Part shown: in pieces, positions 34,376 to 43,401 of the stretch | Layout of the letters: each line of letters opens with the position of its first letter | Numbering within the stretch: the stretch's first letter is position 1 | DNA from: Streptomyces cyaneus | Lineage (GTDB): Bacteria; Actinomycetota; Actinomycetes; Streptomycetales; Streptomycetaceae | Assembly: GCF_004028635.1 (NCBI RefSeq) | Contig: NZ_ML138678.1 | Coordinates: 682,001 to 746,000 of the forward strand | Reading direction: 5' to 3' | DNA: 64,000 nt | The notes under the pieces: generated by a model | What the model saw: only the letters and a program-made list of their open reading frames with translations | Databases searched by the model: none | What the model was told of the DNA's origin: nothing | Translations under genes and position numbers: made by a program

Positions 34376-36301
34376 ATGACAGGCCTGAAGGGTGCCGAGT
34401 GGCACGCCCGGATCTCGTGCGGGGGCAGGGTGTCCGGCGCGGGCTTCCTGGTGGCCCCGGACAAGGTGCTCACCTGTGCGCACGTCGTCGAGAACAGCGG
34501 CTTCGACCCGGTGACCGTGACCTTCCCGCAGCGCCCCGGGGACGCTCCGGCGGCCGCGCGGGTCGTGGCGCACGGCGGCTGGGACGGCCGCGTCAACGAA
34601 CTGGGCGATCTGGCCGTGCTGGAACTCGACCGCGAGATGGCGATCGCCCCGGCGTCGCTCGCCCCGGCCGACGCGGCACACGGCGACCGCAAGCTCGTGG
34701 CCTACGGGTTCCCGGCCGGGTACGACGAGGACGGCACGATCGCCGAGTTCCGTACCGTCGCGGCGCAACTGTTGATCAGCGGCGAGTGGGTCCAGCTGGA
34801 GGCCTGGAGCGGGCACGGCCAGCCACTGGCCGTCGGGTTCAGCGGCGCCGCGGTCGCCCTGGTCGACACCGGCCAGGTCATCGGCATGGTCACGGCAGCG
34901 GCCCGCCCCCACGGCGTACGCACCGGCCGGATGATGCCCACGCACGTCCTGGCTCGCTACTGGCCCGACCTCAGCGCCCTCGTGCCGATACCGGGTTCCG
35001 CGCACCTGCGGGGCACGCCGAGCCCAGGGCACGCGTACGTCGACGGTGCGCCCGGGCGGGACCTCGCGCCCCCGCACGGCGTGCCGACACCGCGTCCCGC
35101 GCACTGGGCGCCCCCGGGACCCGCGCACTGGACGCCCCCGGGACCCGCGCACGCGCCTGGGATGCCCGCTCCGCATGCCGTGCCCGACCTGGACGTACCC
35201 CCTCCGTGCCCAGCACCCCACCACCACACCCCTACCCCGAGCCCCGGCCACCCCGACGGTCCCCGGCTGCGCGCGCTCGTCGAGAAGGCCGCCCGTGCCG
35301 GTCTCGACTGTGACCCCGTCCGGCTCTACGCCGCCGCCGCGGGCCCGTTCGATCCGTTGCCGCCCGTCGAGGGCTTCGGGTCGTTGTGGTCGGCGGCGTG
35401 GTTCGTGCTGTGCGAGGTGGACGACCCGGGCACCGTGACCCGGTTCGCCGAGCGGCTCGACGCCCTGCTCACCGCCCCGCCCCCGGCCGAGACCGGCGCC
35501 ATCCTCGTCGAGCTGGGCCACAGCGGCGCCGGCGACGACCTGGTGCGGGTCGAGGTGTCGGCGTACAGCGCGGGGCGCCGGCATCCGGTCCCGGCGGAGA
35601 CGGTTCCGAGGTCCCGGCTGCGCGCGTACGTCCAGGAGCGGATCGAGGACGCCTTCTGTCATCTGACGCCCGGCGCCGACGAGTTGATCGCCTTCGCGCT
35701 GCCCCGCGACTGGCTGGACTGGCCGGTCGACCGCTGGGAGAAGGGCCCCGACGACGACACACCGCTCGGCTGCGTCCACCCGGTGGTGGTCACCGACCAC
35801 GCCCGGCGCAGAACGAGCACCCGGCACATCCTCACCAGCGCCTGGCAGCGCCTGGACTCCCGCACCGGCGCCCGTGTGCACCGCGTCGCGTGCGGGGGCG
35901 CCGAGGACCCCAGGAAGCTGCGGCTGGCGCTGGTGCAGTCCGAGGTGTGCCTGGCGGGGTTCGGCGCGACACCCCGTTCGGCCCGCACCCGCCCGCACTT
36001 CGAGACGTCGCTCACCGCACCGGCCCCGGTGATCGTGTGGTCGCGGCAGGGCTGCGACCCGGACCAGGCCGACTGCGCGGGCTCCGCCGACTGCCCCGGT
36101 ACGGCGTTCCTGGAGGCCCTCGACGGACTCGCCACCCGCGTGCCGCCTGCCCAACTCCCTCGCCAGGTCCTCGGTCTGCGCCAGCGGGCCGACGCGGAGG
36201 ACGACCACTGGGCGCGCGACATCCAGCTCCTGTGGGACGACCCCCGCCGCTTCACCGACCCGCACGCCACGGCCGTACACACAAGGTCACCCGTCGCCTG
36301 A
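34376..36301 (+). CDS. Trypsin-like protease fused to a VMAP C-terminal domain
   Basis: 641 residues. Residues 1-200 form a trypsin-like domain with intact triad H36 (LTCAHVV), D78 (LGDLAVLELD) and S156 (GFSGAAV). A Pro/His-rich linker (about 205-290) containing tandem PAHWxPPGP units follows. Residues ~300-640 resemble the VMAP module (LRAYVQERIEDAFCHLTPGADELIAFALPRDWLDWPVDRWEKG...PLGCVHPVVVTD). VMAPs (vWA-MoxR-associated proteins) are components of NTP-dependent conflict systems described by the Aravind group. No signal peptide, so the protease is cytoplasmic. The MoxR gene follows after 58 bases. Confidence 0.8.
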   Translation: MTGLKGAEWHARISCGGRVSGAGFLVAPDKVLTCAHVVENSGFDPVTVTFPQRPGDAPAAARVVAHGGWDGRVNELGDLAVLELDREMAIAPASLAPADAAHGDRKLVAYGFPAGYDEDGTIAEFRTVAAQLLISGEWVQLEAWSGHGQPLAVGFSGAAVALVDTGQVIGMVTAAARPHGVRTGRMMPTHVLARYWPDLSALVPIPGSAHLRGTPSPGHAYVDGAPGRDLAPPHGVPTPRPAHWAPPGPAHWTPPGPAHAPGMPAPHAVPDLDVPPPCPAPHHHTPTPSPGHPDGPRLRALVEKAARAGLDCDPVRLYAAAAGPFDPLPPVEGFGSLWSAAWFVLCEVDDPGTVTRFAERLDALLTAPPPAETGAILVELGHSGAGDDLVRVEVSAYSAGRRHPVPAETVPRSRLRAYVQERIEDAFCHLTPGADELIAFALPRDWLDWPVDRWEKGPDDDTPLGCVHPVVVTDHARRRTSTRHILTSAWQRLDSRTGARVHRVACGGAEDPRKLRLALVQSEVCLAGFGATPRSARTRPHFETSLTAPAPVIVWSRQGCDPDQADCAGSADCPGTAFLEALDGLATRVPPAQLPRQVLGLRQRADAEDDHWARDIQLLWDDPRRFTDPHATAVHTRSPVA

Positions 36302-36312
36302 CCCGTCGCCTG
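36289..36312. repeat. 12-base tandem duplication across a stop codon
   Basis: ACCCGTCGCCTG at 36289-36300 is repeated exactly at 36301-36312. The stop codon of the protease-VMAP gene lies at the junction and a second in-frame TGA follows 12 bases later. Confidence 0.85.
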
Positions 36313-36359
36313 ACCGGCGCCGGAAACCGTCAACGGAGAGCAACCGGAGAGAGCGCCCC

Positions 36360-37376
36360 ATGCCGCACTGGTCCGTCTACACCGGCACCAACGAGCCGCA
36401 CGACGGCATCGCCGAGCTGCCCCCGCCGCCGCCCTGGCGGGCGTTCGACGGCGGCCCTGCGCTGCCGCCGCCCGGCGAGACCGACGACGAGGCGGCGGTC
36501 TCCCCGGACCGTGTGCACCGGGCGAGGACCTACGTGCCGACCCCCGAGAGCGTCCAGCTGGTCAACGCAGCGCTCTGCCTGCGCCGCCCGCTGCTGGTCA
36601 CCGGCCCGCCCGGCACGGGCAAGTCGTCCCTCGCCTACGCGGTCGCCCGCGAGCTGTGCCTGGGCCCCGTCCTGCGCTGGAACATCACCAGCCGCAGCAC
36701 CCTCGCCGACGGTCTCTACCAGTACGACCCGCTCTCCCGCCTGTACGCGGCGCGCAGGGACGACGGCCACGGCCCCGCCGCCGACGGCGTCGAGGACCAT
36801 CTGCGCCTCGGCTCCCTGGGCACCGCCCTCCTCCCCTACGACCGCCCGCGCGCCCTCCTCGTCGACGAGATCGACAAGAGCGACCTCGACCTCCCGAACG
36901 ACCTGCTGAACATCCTGGAGGAGGGCCAGTACGAGATCCCGGAACTGGTCCGCGCGGCCCGCCACTCCCCCGACGGCACGGCCCATGTCCTCGCCGACGG
37001 CACGGACACCCCGGTGACGATCTCCCGCGGCCGGGTCCGCTGCCGCGCCTTCCCGTTCGTCGTCCTGACCAGCAACGGCGAACGCGAGTTCCCGCCCGCC
37101 TTCCTGCGCCGCTGCGTCCGACTGCGGCTGCGCCGCCCCGACCGCGACCAGCTCACCGACATCGTCCGCGCACACCTGGGCGAGCCCGACACACGGGCGG
37201 AGGCCCTGATCACCGAGTTCCTGACCCGCGCCGGCACCGGCGCACTGGCCACGGACCAGCTCCTCAACGCCATCTACCTCACCGGCATCGCCGGCCTCGA
37301 AGCCGACTCCCGGGAGAAGCTGGCCGAGCAGCTCATGCCTTATCTGAGCGCGGCGGCTGACGGCGATGGATTCTGA
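36360..37376 (+). CDS. MoxR-type AAA+ ATPase
   Basis: 338 residues. Walker A GPPGTGKSS at 82-90, Walker B ALLVDEIDKSD with D169-E170, sensor-1-like VVLTSNGER, and the arginine-finger region PPAFLRRCVRLRL. The N-terminal Pro-rich PPPPPWRAFDGG is unusual for MoxR and is probably a partner-binding tail. The gene ends inside the next start (11-base overlap). MoxR ATPases remodel partner proteins with vWA domains; here the VMAP and the SAV_2336-type protein are the obvious partners. Confidence 0.88.
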   Translation: MPHWSVYTGTNEPHDGIAELPPPPPWRAFDGGPALPPPGETDDEAAVSPDRVHRARTYVPTPESVQLVNAALCLRRPLLVTGPPGTGKSSLAYAVARELCLGPVLRWNITSRSTLADGLYQYDPLSRLYAARRDDGHGPAADGVEDHLRLGSLGTALLPYDRPRALLVDEIDKSDLDLPNDLLNILEEGQYEIPELVRAARHSPDGTAHVLADGTDTPVTISRGRVRCRAFPFVVLTSNGEREFPPAFLRRCVRLRLRRPDRDQLTDIVRAHLGEPDTRAEALITEFLTRAGTGALATDQLLNAIYLTGIAGLEADSREKLAEQLMPYLSAAADGDGF

Positions 37377-40300
37377 GGGGCGGGGGCGGGCGGTCTCCCG
37401 GCCGGAGGCTCCTGTGCAGAGCGCTCCTGCGCAGAGCGAGGGTTCCGCCGTCGCTCGGCTGGCGGCCGTTCTGACCGCCGTGACGGGTGGGGACGCCTCC
37501 GCGGAAGCCGGGCCCACGTCTCGCGAGCTTGCCGAACTGCTGTGGTTCGCCGGGCAGTTGGGCGGCACAGAAGGGAATCGGGCCGAACGGGAGTCACCCG
37601 CCGGGCACCTGCGGGAGAGTGCCGTCGACACACCCCCCGCCCCCACCGCCGTACCACCGCCCCCAGCCCCCCGCAGCACGCCCCACCAGTCCCCCACCCC
37701 ACCCCCCGACGACCGCATCCCCCTCCACCTCCCGGAGCCCCCGCGCCCCGACAGCCCGCCCTCGCGCGGCACCACCCCGCTCCTCGCCCCGGCGCCCCCG
37801 ATGCTCCCCCACCCCCTCGCTCTGCAACGCGCCCTGCGTCCCCTCAAACGCAAGGTCCCCTCGCCCCGCGCCCGGCTCCTCGACGAGTACGCCACCGCCG
37901 ACCGGATCGCCCGGCTCGGCGGACGTCCCGACGTCTGGCTCCCGGTGCTGCGCCCGGCGCCGGACCGCTGGCTGCGCCTGAACCTGGTGTACGACGCGGG
38001 CCCGACGATGCCCGTGTGGCGCCCCCTGGTACGCGAACTGCACACCGCGCTCGCCCAGTCGGGCATCTTCCGCACGGTCACCGTGCACCGGGCCACCCCG
38101 GACGGCCGCGCCCACCACGTCCCCGCGCTCGCCGACGGCCGCACGGTCACCCTGGTCGTCAGCGACTGCATGGGCCCGCAGTGGCGCCCCGGCCCGGCGG
38201 GCGACCGCTGGTACCGCACCCTGCGCCGCTGGGCGACCCGCATGCCCCTGGCCGTCGTACAGCCACTGCCCGAACACCTCTGGCACACCACGGCCCTGCC
38301 CGCCGCCCCCGGCCTGCTCACGGCTCCGACGGCGGCGGCGCCGTCGGCCGCGTTGACCTTCGCGCCGTACGACGCGACACCCCACTCGCACGACCTGTCC
38401 GTCCCCCTCCCCGTCCTGGAACCGGCCCCGGCCTGGCTCGCCAACTGGGCCGCCCTGATCGCAGCACCGGGCGGCGGCCACGCACCCGGCGCCCTGGCCT
38501 GGCTGCCACCCGCGCCCCTCCCGCCCGCCGAACCGGCCCCCGACATCGCCGCGTTGCCGTCGCAGGACCTGGTGCTGCGGTTCCGGGCGACCGCGTCCCC
38601 GGAGGCGTTCCGCATCGCCGGCCATCTCGCCCTGGCCGACCCTTCCCTGCCGGTGATGCGCCTCGTCCAACGCGCCCTGGACCGCAGCCCGCGCCCCCAG
38701 CACCTCGCCGAGATCATCCTCAGCGGCCTGCTGACGGCGATCCCGGGACCGCCGGGGTCGTACGAGTTCCGGCCGGGCGTACGGGAGTTGCTGCTGCGGT
38801 CGTTACCGCGTACGGCGCGGGCGCGGACCCGTGAATTCCTCGCCCGGGTCGGCGGGTTGATCGACGAAGAGGCGGCGATCAGGCCGGGCGAGTTCCGGGC
38901 GGAGGCGCGAGCGGGCGACGGCTCGGAGGGCGGGGGTGCCGCCTTCGCGACGGTCAGGGAGGAGACGGTACGGCGGCTCGGTGGAGGAGGTGGGGGCAAG
39001 GACCTCTTCGCCGGGCGGTATCGGCTGCTGGGGCGGCGGGGGCCGAGTCAGCGCATGTGGGCGGCGGTCGACGTGTGGACCGACCTGCCGGTGGTCGTCC
39101 ACCGCTATCCGGTTCAGCAGGCTCCGCAGGAGCGGTTCCTGCGGGAGGCGCAGGCCCTGACGGAGCTGCGGCACCCGAACGTGGTGCGCGTGCTGGACCA
39201 CGGCGTGGAAGGTGAACACCCGTACCTGGTCGCCGAGTTCGTGGACGGCGTCACCCTGGCCGAACTGCAGCTGGGCAGCGGGCCGGGGGTCTCCTTCCGG
39301 GTCTTCGCCCAGCTGGTCGCGGACGTCGTGCCCGCGCTGGAGGCCCTGCACGAGCGCGGCCTGGTGCGCGGGCAGGAAGGCTGGGACGGTCTGCTGCTGC
39401 GGCCGGACGGGTCGGTGATGATCAGCAGGTTCGCGCTGGGGGAGCAGTCGGAGGGACACGATGAGCGGTCGGACTTCCTCATGTTCGGGTCGCTGCTGAG
39501 GGACTTGGCCTCGAACAGTCCAGCCAGCCTGCGATTCCAGCGGATGCTGGCGGAACTGGCCCGGGGCGAGAACCCGGTCGACGCCGTACGGCGACTGCCG
39601 CGCTCGACAGCCTTCGACTGGTCACTGAGCGGGCTGGAGGCCGACCGACTGCGCATCACCCTGCTCGGCCCGATGAACATCAGGCGCTCAGGACGGTTCC
39701 TCACCCTCCCGCCCCCGGATGCCCAGGCCGTGCTGTGCATGCTCCTTTTCCAACAGGGCCGCCGCGTCAGTCTCGACACACTGGCCAAGGGCCTGTGGGA
39801 GCGGCCTCCGTGGGGATTGGAGGCGGTGAGCCGCCTTCGCGAGGTGGCCACAGAGCTGCGGCAATGCCTCGGCCCCGGCACCCTCGCCGAACTCCCCGAC
39901 GGCTACGCCCTCCATCTGCCCGGCAACCGCCGGAGCGACTACCTCGACGTACACCACTGCGAGGAAATCGTCGACAGCCGCACCGACGTTCTGACTCCAG
40001 AAACCCAACGCTCCATCGTCCAGGACGCCTTGAGCCTCTTCTACGGCGACCCACTGGACGGCGTCCCCGGCCCGGCCGCGCACGCCACCCGCGCCCGCCT
40101 GCGCGCCCTGCGCCTCAGCCTGTACGCCACCCGCGCCGAACTCGACCTGAAGATGGGCGACTTCGCGCAGGCGGCGACCGACCTCACCGCTCTCGTCCAG
40201 GAGCACCCGGACCGCGAGGACTTCCGTCGGCTGCACATCCTGGCGCTGAAGGGTGTGGGGCGGACAGCGGAGGCAATCGAGGCGTACGAGTCCTACGAGG

Positions 40301-42087
40301 AGTACCGACAGCAGTACGGCACCCCCGTCGATCCGGCTCTGCAGGAGCTGTACCACGAGTTGCGCCCCACGCCACGCCCGACGATCGTCCTCGAAGCCCC
40401 GGGGCTGAGCGAGCACCCGGAGGCCCACCGCGCCCTCCGTCGCGCCGCGGACCGATTGCTCTCGGCGGCACAGCTGGTCGTGGAACAGTACGAATTGCTG
40501 GCCCGCGAGGACGGCTACGTCGTCCTCATCGAGCCCGACGCCGCCGTCCTGCCGGTGGTGAGCGCGGCGCTGCTCCACCTTCCGGTCGCGCTCGCCGAGT
40601 TGGAGGACCCACCGAAGTTCCGGGTCACGTTCTGGCACAGCCCTTGGATCGCGGGCGTGGACGAGCCCGCCGTCGCGCCCGACGTACGGACAGCCCTGGA
40701 GCCGCTCGCCGCGGACATCACGGTCGTCGTCTCGCCGGAGCTGCACGCGGAGCTCTCCAGCACTTCGGCATTCCTGCCGCTGCACCGCGGCACACCCGGA
40801 TCTGAGCCCATCGCCTGGTACTGCCCCTTGTCCCTGCGGGCGTCCGAACCGGAGCCCGCTCCCCGCGACCTGGTACGCGGCCCCTTCACCAAACCTGACA
40901 TCCTGGGCCTGCGCGCCTCGGACCCGAGCCGTACGGCCATCGTCCACACCCGGCCCGACGGCGCCCTCACCCTCCTCAACCCGGACCAGCCCTGGGGCAA
41001 ACGCCGCCCCCTCGACGTCACGTACTACGAGGTCGACCTCACCATCCACAGCTCAGCGCATCAGGTCGCCCTCCCGAGTTCCGGCGGTGGCACCTTCGCG
41101 GCCACCTTCGAGCTCTCCTGGCATGTGTCCGACCCGGTCGCCTTCGTCCTCGGCGAGACCGCGCAGGTCGCGAACGTCCTGATCGAGCACTTCCACAACG
41201 AGGCGTTCCGCATCACCCGCCGGCATCCGCTGCGCCGGGCCGGTGCCGCCCAGCAGGCCGTGGAGAACGGGCTGCGCAGGTGGCCCGTGCCGGGGTTGTC
41301 GGTGACGTGCTCGGTCCAGTTGACGTCGGAGGTGCAGCCCGCCCCGGCTCCCCAGACCCCGGCTCCCCAGAAACCGCCCGCCGGGGCCCCGCTGACCCCG
41401 GCGGACCTCCTGGGCGCCGCCGACATCGTGCTGCTCGGCTTCGAAGGCCCCCTGACCAGGCCGTTCTCCACGAAGGGCGCCCGCAGTGCCGCCCTGGAGC
41501 TGCTCTCCGTGGTCGTCGATCACCGCGACCCCGAGGACGCGCTGGCGGGCCGTCCGCTCACCGCCGAGGGCAATGGCCCGATCCCGCTCCAGGAAGAGAT
41601 GGTGCACCCCCTGGACGTACTGCGCGCGTTCGCCGACAGCAGCGTCGCCCCCCTCCTCCGGGACCGCCTCGACGAGCTCGAACTGCGGGCCGTGGCCCAG
41701 GCCCGCCCCACCCCGGGCGCCGCCGACCTCGTCCGCGTCCTGCGCATCTCCGGTCGCGCCGTGGCTGTCGTCACGAACTTCTCCGAGCGGGCTGTCCACC
41801 GCCATCTGGACTACCCAGGACTCCCCCTGACAGCGATCTTCGGCCGGGGCCGGCTGCTGATGCCCGATCCGGAATGCCTCCGCCTCGCCCTGAACCACTT
41901 CGGCCGACCCGCCGTCAGCCTCCTGGTCACCTCCACGGCCGCCGAGGTCACCGCCGCCCGGCAGCTGGACCTGCCCGTCATCGGCTACGCCGACTCCCCC
42001 GCCACCGAACGGCGCCTGCGCAAGGCCGGCTGCGACCTGATCGTCGACTCCCTCCAGCCCATACTCGAAGCCACCCGCTCCCTGTGA
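37366..42087 (+). CDS. 1573-residue SAV_2336/vWA-like, pseudokinase, SARP-like, degenerate HAD multidomain protein
   Basis: Residues ~145-530: SAV_2336-type N-terminal region with a partial MIDAS D210-A-G-P-T and a helical tail. ~546-740: protein kinase fold (AGRYRLLGRRGPSQRMWAAVD...LREAQALTELRHPNVVRVLDHG) without the VAIK Lys (VVVHRYP), with the HRD Asp changed (ERGLVRGQEG) and DFG lost, so a pseudokinase. ~762-1005: SARP-like wHTH plus BTAD (LRITLLGPMNIRRSG... LLFQQGRRVSLDTLAKGLW...). ~1005-1325: two regions I cannot assign, the first faintly cyclase-like and the second SPFH-like. ~1345-1573: HAD fold with GFEGPLT replacing DxDGT. Overlaps MoxR by 11 bases. Scaffold/sensor of the conflict system is inferred. 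Confidence 0.8.
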   Translation: MDSEGRGRAVSRPEAPVQSAPAQSEGSAVARLAAVLTAVTGGDASAEAGPTSRELAELLWFAGQLGGTEGNRAERESPAGHLRESAVDTPPAPTAVPPPPAPRSTPHQSPTPPPDDRIPLHLPEPPRPDSPPSRGTTPLLAPAPPMLPHPLALQRALRPLKRKVPSPRARLLDEYATADRIARLGGRPDVWLPVLRPAPDRWLRLNLVYDAGPTMPVWRPLVRELHTALAQSGIFRTVTVHRATPDGRAHHVPALADGRTVTLVVSDCMGPQWRPGPAGDRWYRTLRRWATRMPLAVVQPLPEHLWHTTALPAAPGLLTAPTAAAPSAALTFAPYDATPHSHDLSVPLPVLEPAPAWLANWAALIAAPGGGHAPGALAWLPPAPLPPAEPAPDIAALPSQDLVLRFRATASPEAFRIAGHLALADPSLPVMRLVQRALDRSPRPQHLAEIILSGLLTAIPGPPGSYEFRPGVRELLLRSLPRTARARTREFLARVGGLIDEEAAIRPGEFRAEARAGDGSEGGGAAFATVREETVRRLGGGGGGKDLFAGRYRLLGRRGPSQRMWAAVDVWTDLPVVVHRYPVQQAPQERFLREAQALTELRHPNVVRVLDHGVEGEHPYLVAEFVDGVTLAELQLGSGPGVSFRVFAQLVADVVPALEALHERGLVRGQEGWDGLLLRPDGSVMISRFALGEQSEGHDERSDFLMFGSLLRDLASNSPASLRFQRMLAELARGENPVDAVRRLPRSTAFDWSLSGLEADRLRITLLGPMNIRRSGRFLTLPPPDAQAVLCMLLFQQGRRVSLDTLAKGLWERPPWGLEAVSRLREVATELRQCLGPGTLAELPDGYALHLPGNRRSDYLDVHHCEEIVDSRTDVLTPETQRSIVQDALSLFYGDPLDGVPGPAAHATRARLRALRLSLYATRAELDLKMGDFAQAATDLTALVQEHPDREDFRRLHILALKGVGRTAEAIEAYESYEEYRQQYGTPVDPALQELYHELRPTPRPTIVLEAPGLSEHPEAHRALRRAADRLLSAAQLVVEQYELLAREDGYVVLIEPDAAVLPVVSAALLHLPVALAELEDPPKFRVTFWHSPWIAGVDEPAVAPDVRTALEPLAADITVVVSPELHAELSSTSAFLPLHRGTPGSEPIAWYCPLSLRASEPEPAPRDLVRGPFTKPDILGLRASDPSRTAIVHTRPDGALTLLNPDQPWGKRRPLDVTYYEVDLTIHSSAHQVALPSSGGGTFAATFELSWHVSDPVAFVLGETAQVANVLIEHFHNEAFRITRRHPLRRAGAAQQAVENGLRRWPVPGLSVTCSVQLTSEVQPAPAPQTPAPQKPPAGAPLTPADLLGAADIVLLGFEGPLTRPFSTKGARSAALELLSVVVDHRDPEDALAGRPLTAEGNGPIPLQEEMVHPLDVLRAFADSSVAPLLRDRLDELELRAVAQARPTPGAADLVRVLRISGRAVAVVTNFSERAVHRHLDYPGLPLTAIFGRGRLLMPDPECLRLALNHFGRPAVSLLVTSTAAEVTAARQLDLPVIGYADSPATERRLRKAGCDLIVDSLQPILEATRSL

Positions 42088-42303
42088 CCCGACACGCCGC
42101 CTGACTCCCCATCAGATGCAAAACCCCCCATTCAGCGGCACCCCACCCGGCCCCCTCCAAAAGGCGCCCCCCTCCCGGCCGCCCGCACGATGCGAGGGAG
42201 GCCGCCACACATGCCGGCCCCGCACACAACGACCCACACACCCCACGCGAGGCCCGCCACCCACCCGGCGGACCCATGGTCTGCGCTCTCGGGAGGACCC
42301 CCC

Positions 42304-43338
42304 ATGACCGCCACAATGGAGCAGCTGCGCCGCTGCCACTTCGCCGTCGACCTGGGGGCGGCCAGGACCCGCGTCTATGTGAAGGGCTCCGGGCTCGTCG
42401 TCGACCAGCCCTCCGCCGCCGCCGTCAACACCCGCACCGGCGCCCTCATCGCGGTCGGTGAGTTCGCGGAGAGGATGACCGGCCGTACCCCGGACTACAT
42501 CCGTGTCGTACGGCCCGTCTCCGGCGGCACCGTCGTCGACATCGAGATGGCGCAACGCATGCTGCGGCAGCTCATCGGCGACAAAGTCCGCCGCACGCTG
42601 CGCCGCAAGCCCTTCCTGCGCGCCGCGGTCTGCACTCCGCACAACCCCGACCCGCTCGCCCAGCGCGCTGCCATCGAGACGCTCGTCGGGCTCGGCGCGC
42701 GGCGTGTGGAGCTCGTGGACACGCTCATCGCCGCCGCCGTGGGGTGCGGGCTGCCCGTGGAGCAGCCCGAGGCCAGCATGATCATGGTGTGCGGGGCGGC
42801 CGCGACCGAGGTCGCCGTGCTCTCGCTGGGCAATATCGTCACCGCCGAACGCGTCCTGGTCGGCGGCGAGGCCGTCGACCACGCCATCGTGCAGCACCTG
42901 CGCCACGAGCACGAACTGATGCTGCCCAGCCAGAGCGTACGGCCCCTGCAGCTCGCGCTCTCCGGCAACGGGCTCACGCCGCACGGCCCCGCCTCCACCG
43001 AGATCCACGGCCGCGACGTCTGCACCGGTCTCGCCCGCAGCGTCCAGGTCGACACCGCCGCCGTACGACACGCCATCCAGACGCCGCTCACCGGCGTCCT
43101 CGACAGCATCGGCAAGGTGCTGCGCGACTGCCCGCCCGATCTGGTCGCCGACCTCGCCGACCGGGGGATCATGATGGTCGGCGGGAGTGCGCTGCTGCCC
43201 GGGTTCGACCAGATGCTGCGGCAGGCCACGCGCATGCCCGTGCACATCGCCGAGCGGCCCGACATCTGCGCCGTGCAGGGTCTGGGCACCATGCTGGAGG
43301 GCAAGATCGAGCCGTTGGAGCTGGACCCGGCCACCTGA
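42304..43338 (+). CDS. mbl: MreB-like actin homologue Mbl
   Basis: 344-residue actin-family ATPase: phosphate-1 FAVDLGAARTRVYVKGSG, connect-1-like VVRPVSGGTVVDIEMAQRMLRQLI, phosphate-2 region MVCGAAATEVAVLSLGN and adenosine motif IMMVGGSALLPGFDQMLRQATRMPVHIAERP. ATG 42304 follows GGGAGG by seven bases. Some canonical Gly in phosphate-2 are changed (CGAAATEV), as I recall for Streptomyces Mbl, which works with MreB in spore-wall synthesis. Preceded by a 216-base gap with no other recognised feature. Confidence 0.85.
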   Translation: MTATMEQLRRCHFAVDLGAARTRVYVKGSGLVVDQPSAAAVNTRTGALIAVGEFAERMTGRTPDYIRVVRPVSGGTVVDIEMAQRMLRQLIGDKVRRTLRRKPFLRAAVCTPHNPDPLAQRAAIETLVGLGARRVELVDTLIAAAVGCGLPVEQPEASMIMVCGAAATEVAVLSLGNIVTAERVLVGGEAVDHAIVQHLRHEHELMLPSQSVRPLQLALSGNGLTPHGPASTEIHGRDVCTGLARSVQVDTAAVRHAIQTPLTGVLDSIGKVLRDCPPDLVADLADRGIMMVGGSALLPGFDQMLRQATRMPVHIAERPDICAVQGLGTMLEGKIEPLELDPAT

Positions 43339-43341
43339 ACG

Positions 43342-43357
43342 CCGGGCGCGCGCCCGG
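43342..43357. terminator. 16-base palindromic hairpin after mbl
   Basis: CCGGGCGCGCGCCCGG is a perfect palindrome three bases after the mbl stop and before the convergent lipoprotein gene. It could fold as a short hairpin terminator; no U-tract. Confidence 0.4.
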
Positions 43358-43401
43358 CCGGGTCACCGCGGCCGGGGTCGGCCCGTCAGCGCGTCATTGC
43401 A

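Noticed and set aside
35100..35160. Repeated PAHWxPPGP codons as a possible repeat array or CRISPR-like structure
   Set aside because: Short coding repeat in a proline-rich linker, with no spacers; not CRISPR.
36330..38999. 889-residue antisense open frame over MoxR and the giant protein
   Set aside because: No motif, low-complexity composition; plus-strand Walker motifs are decisive.
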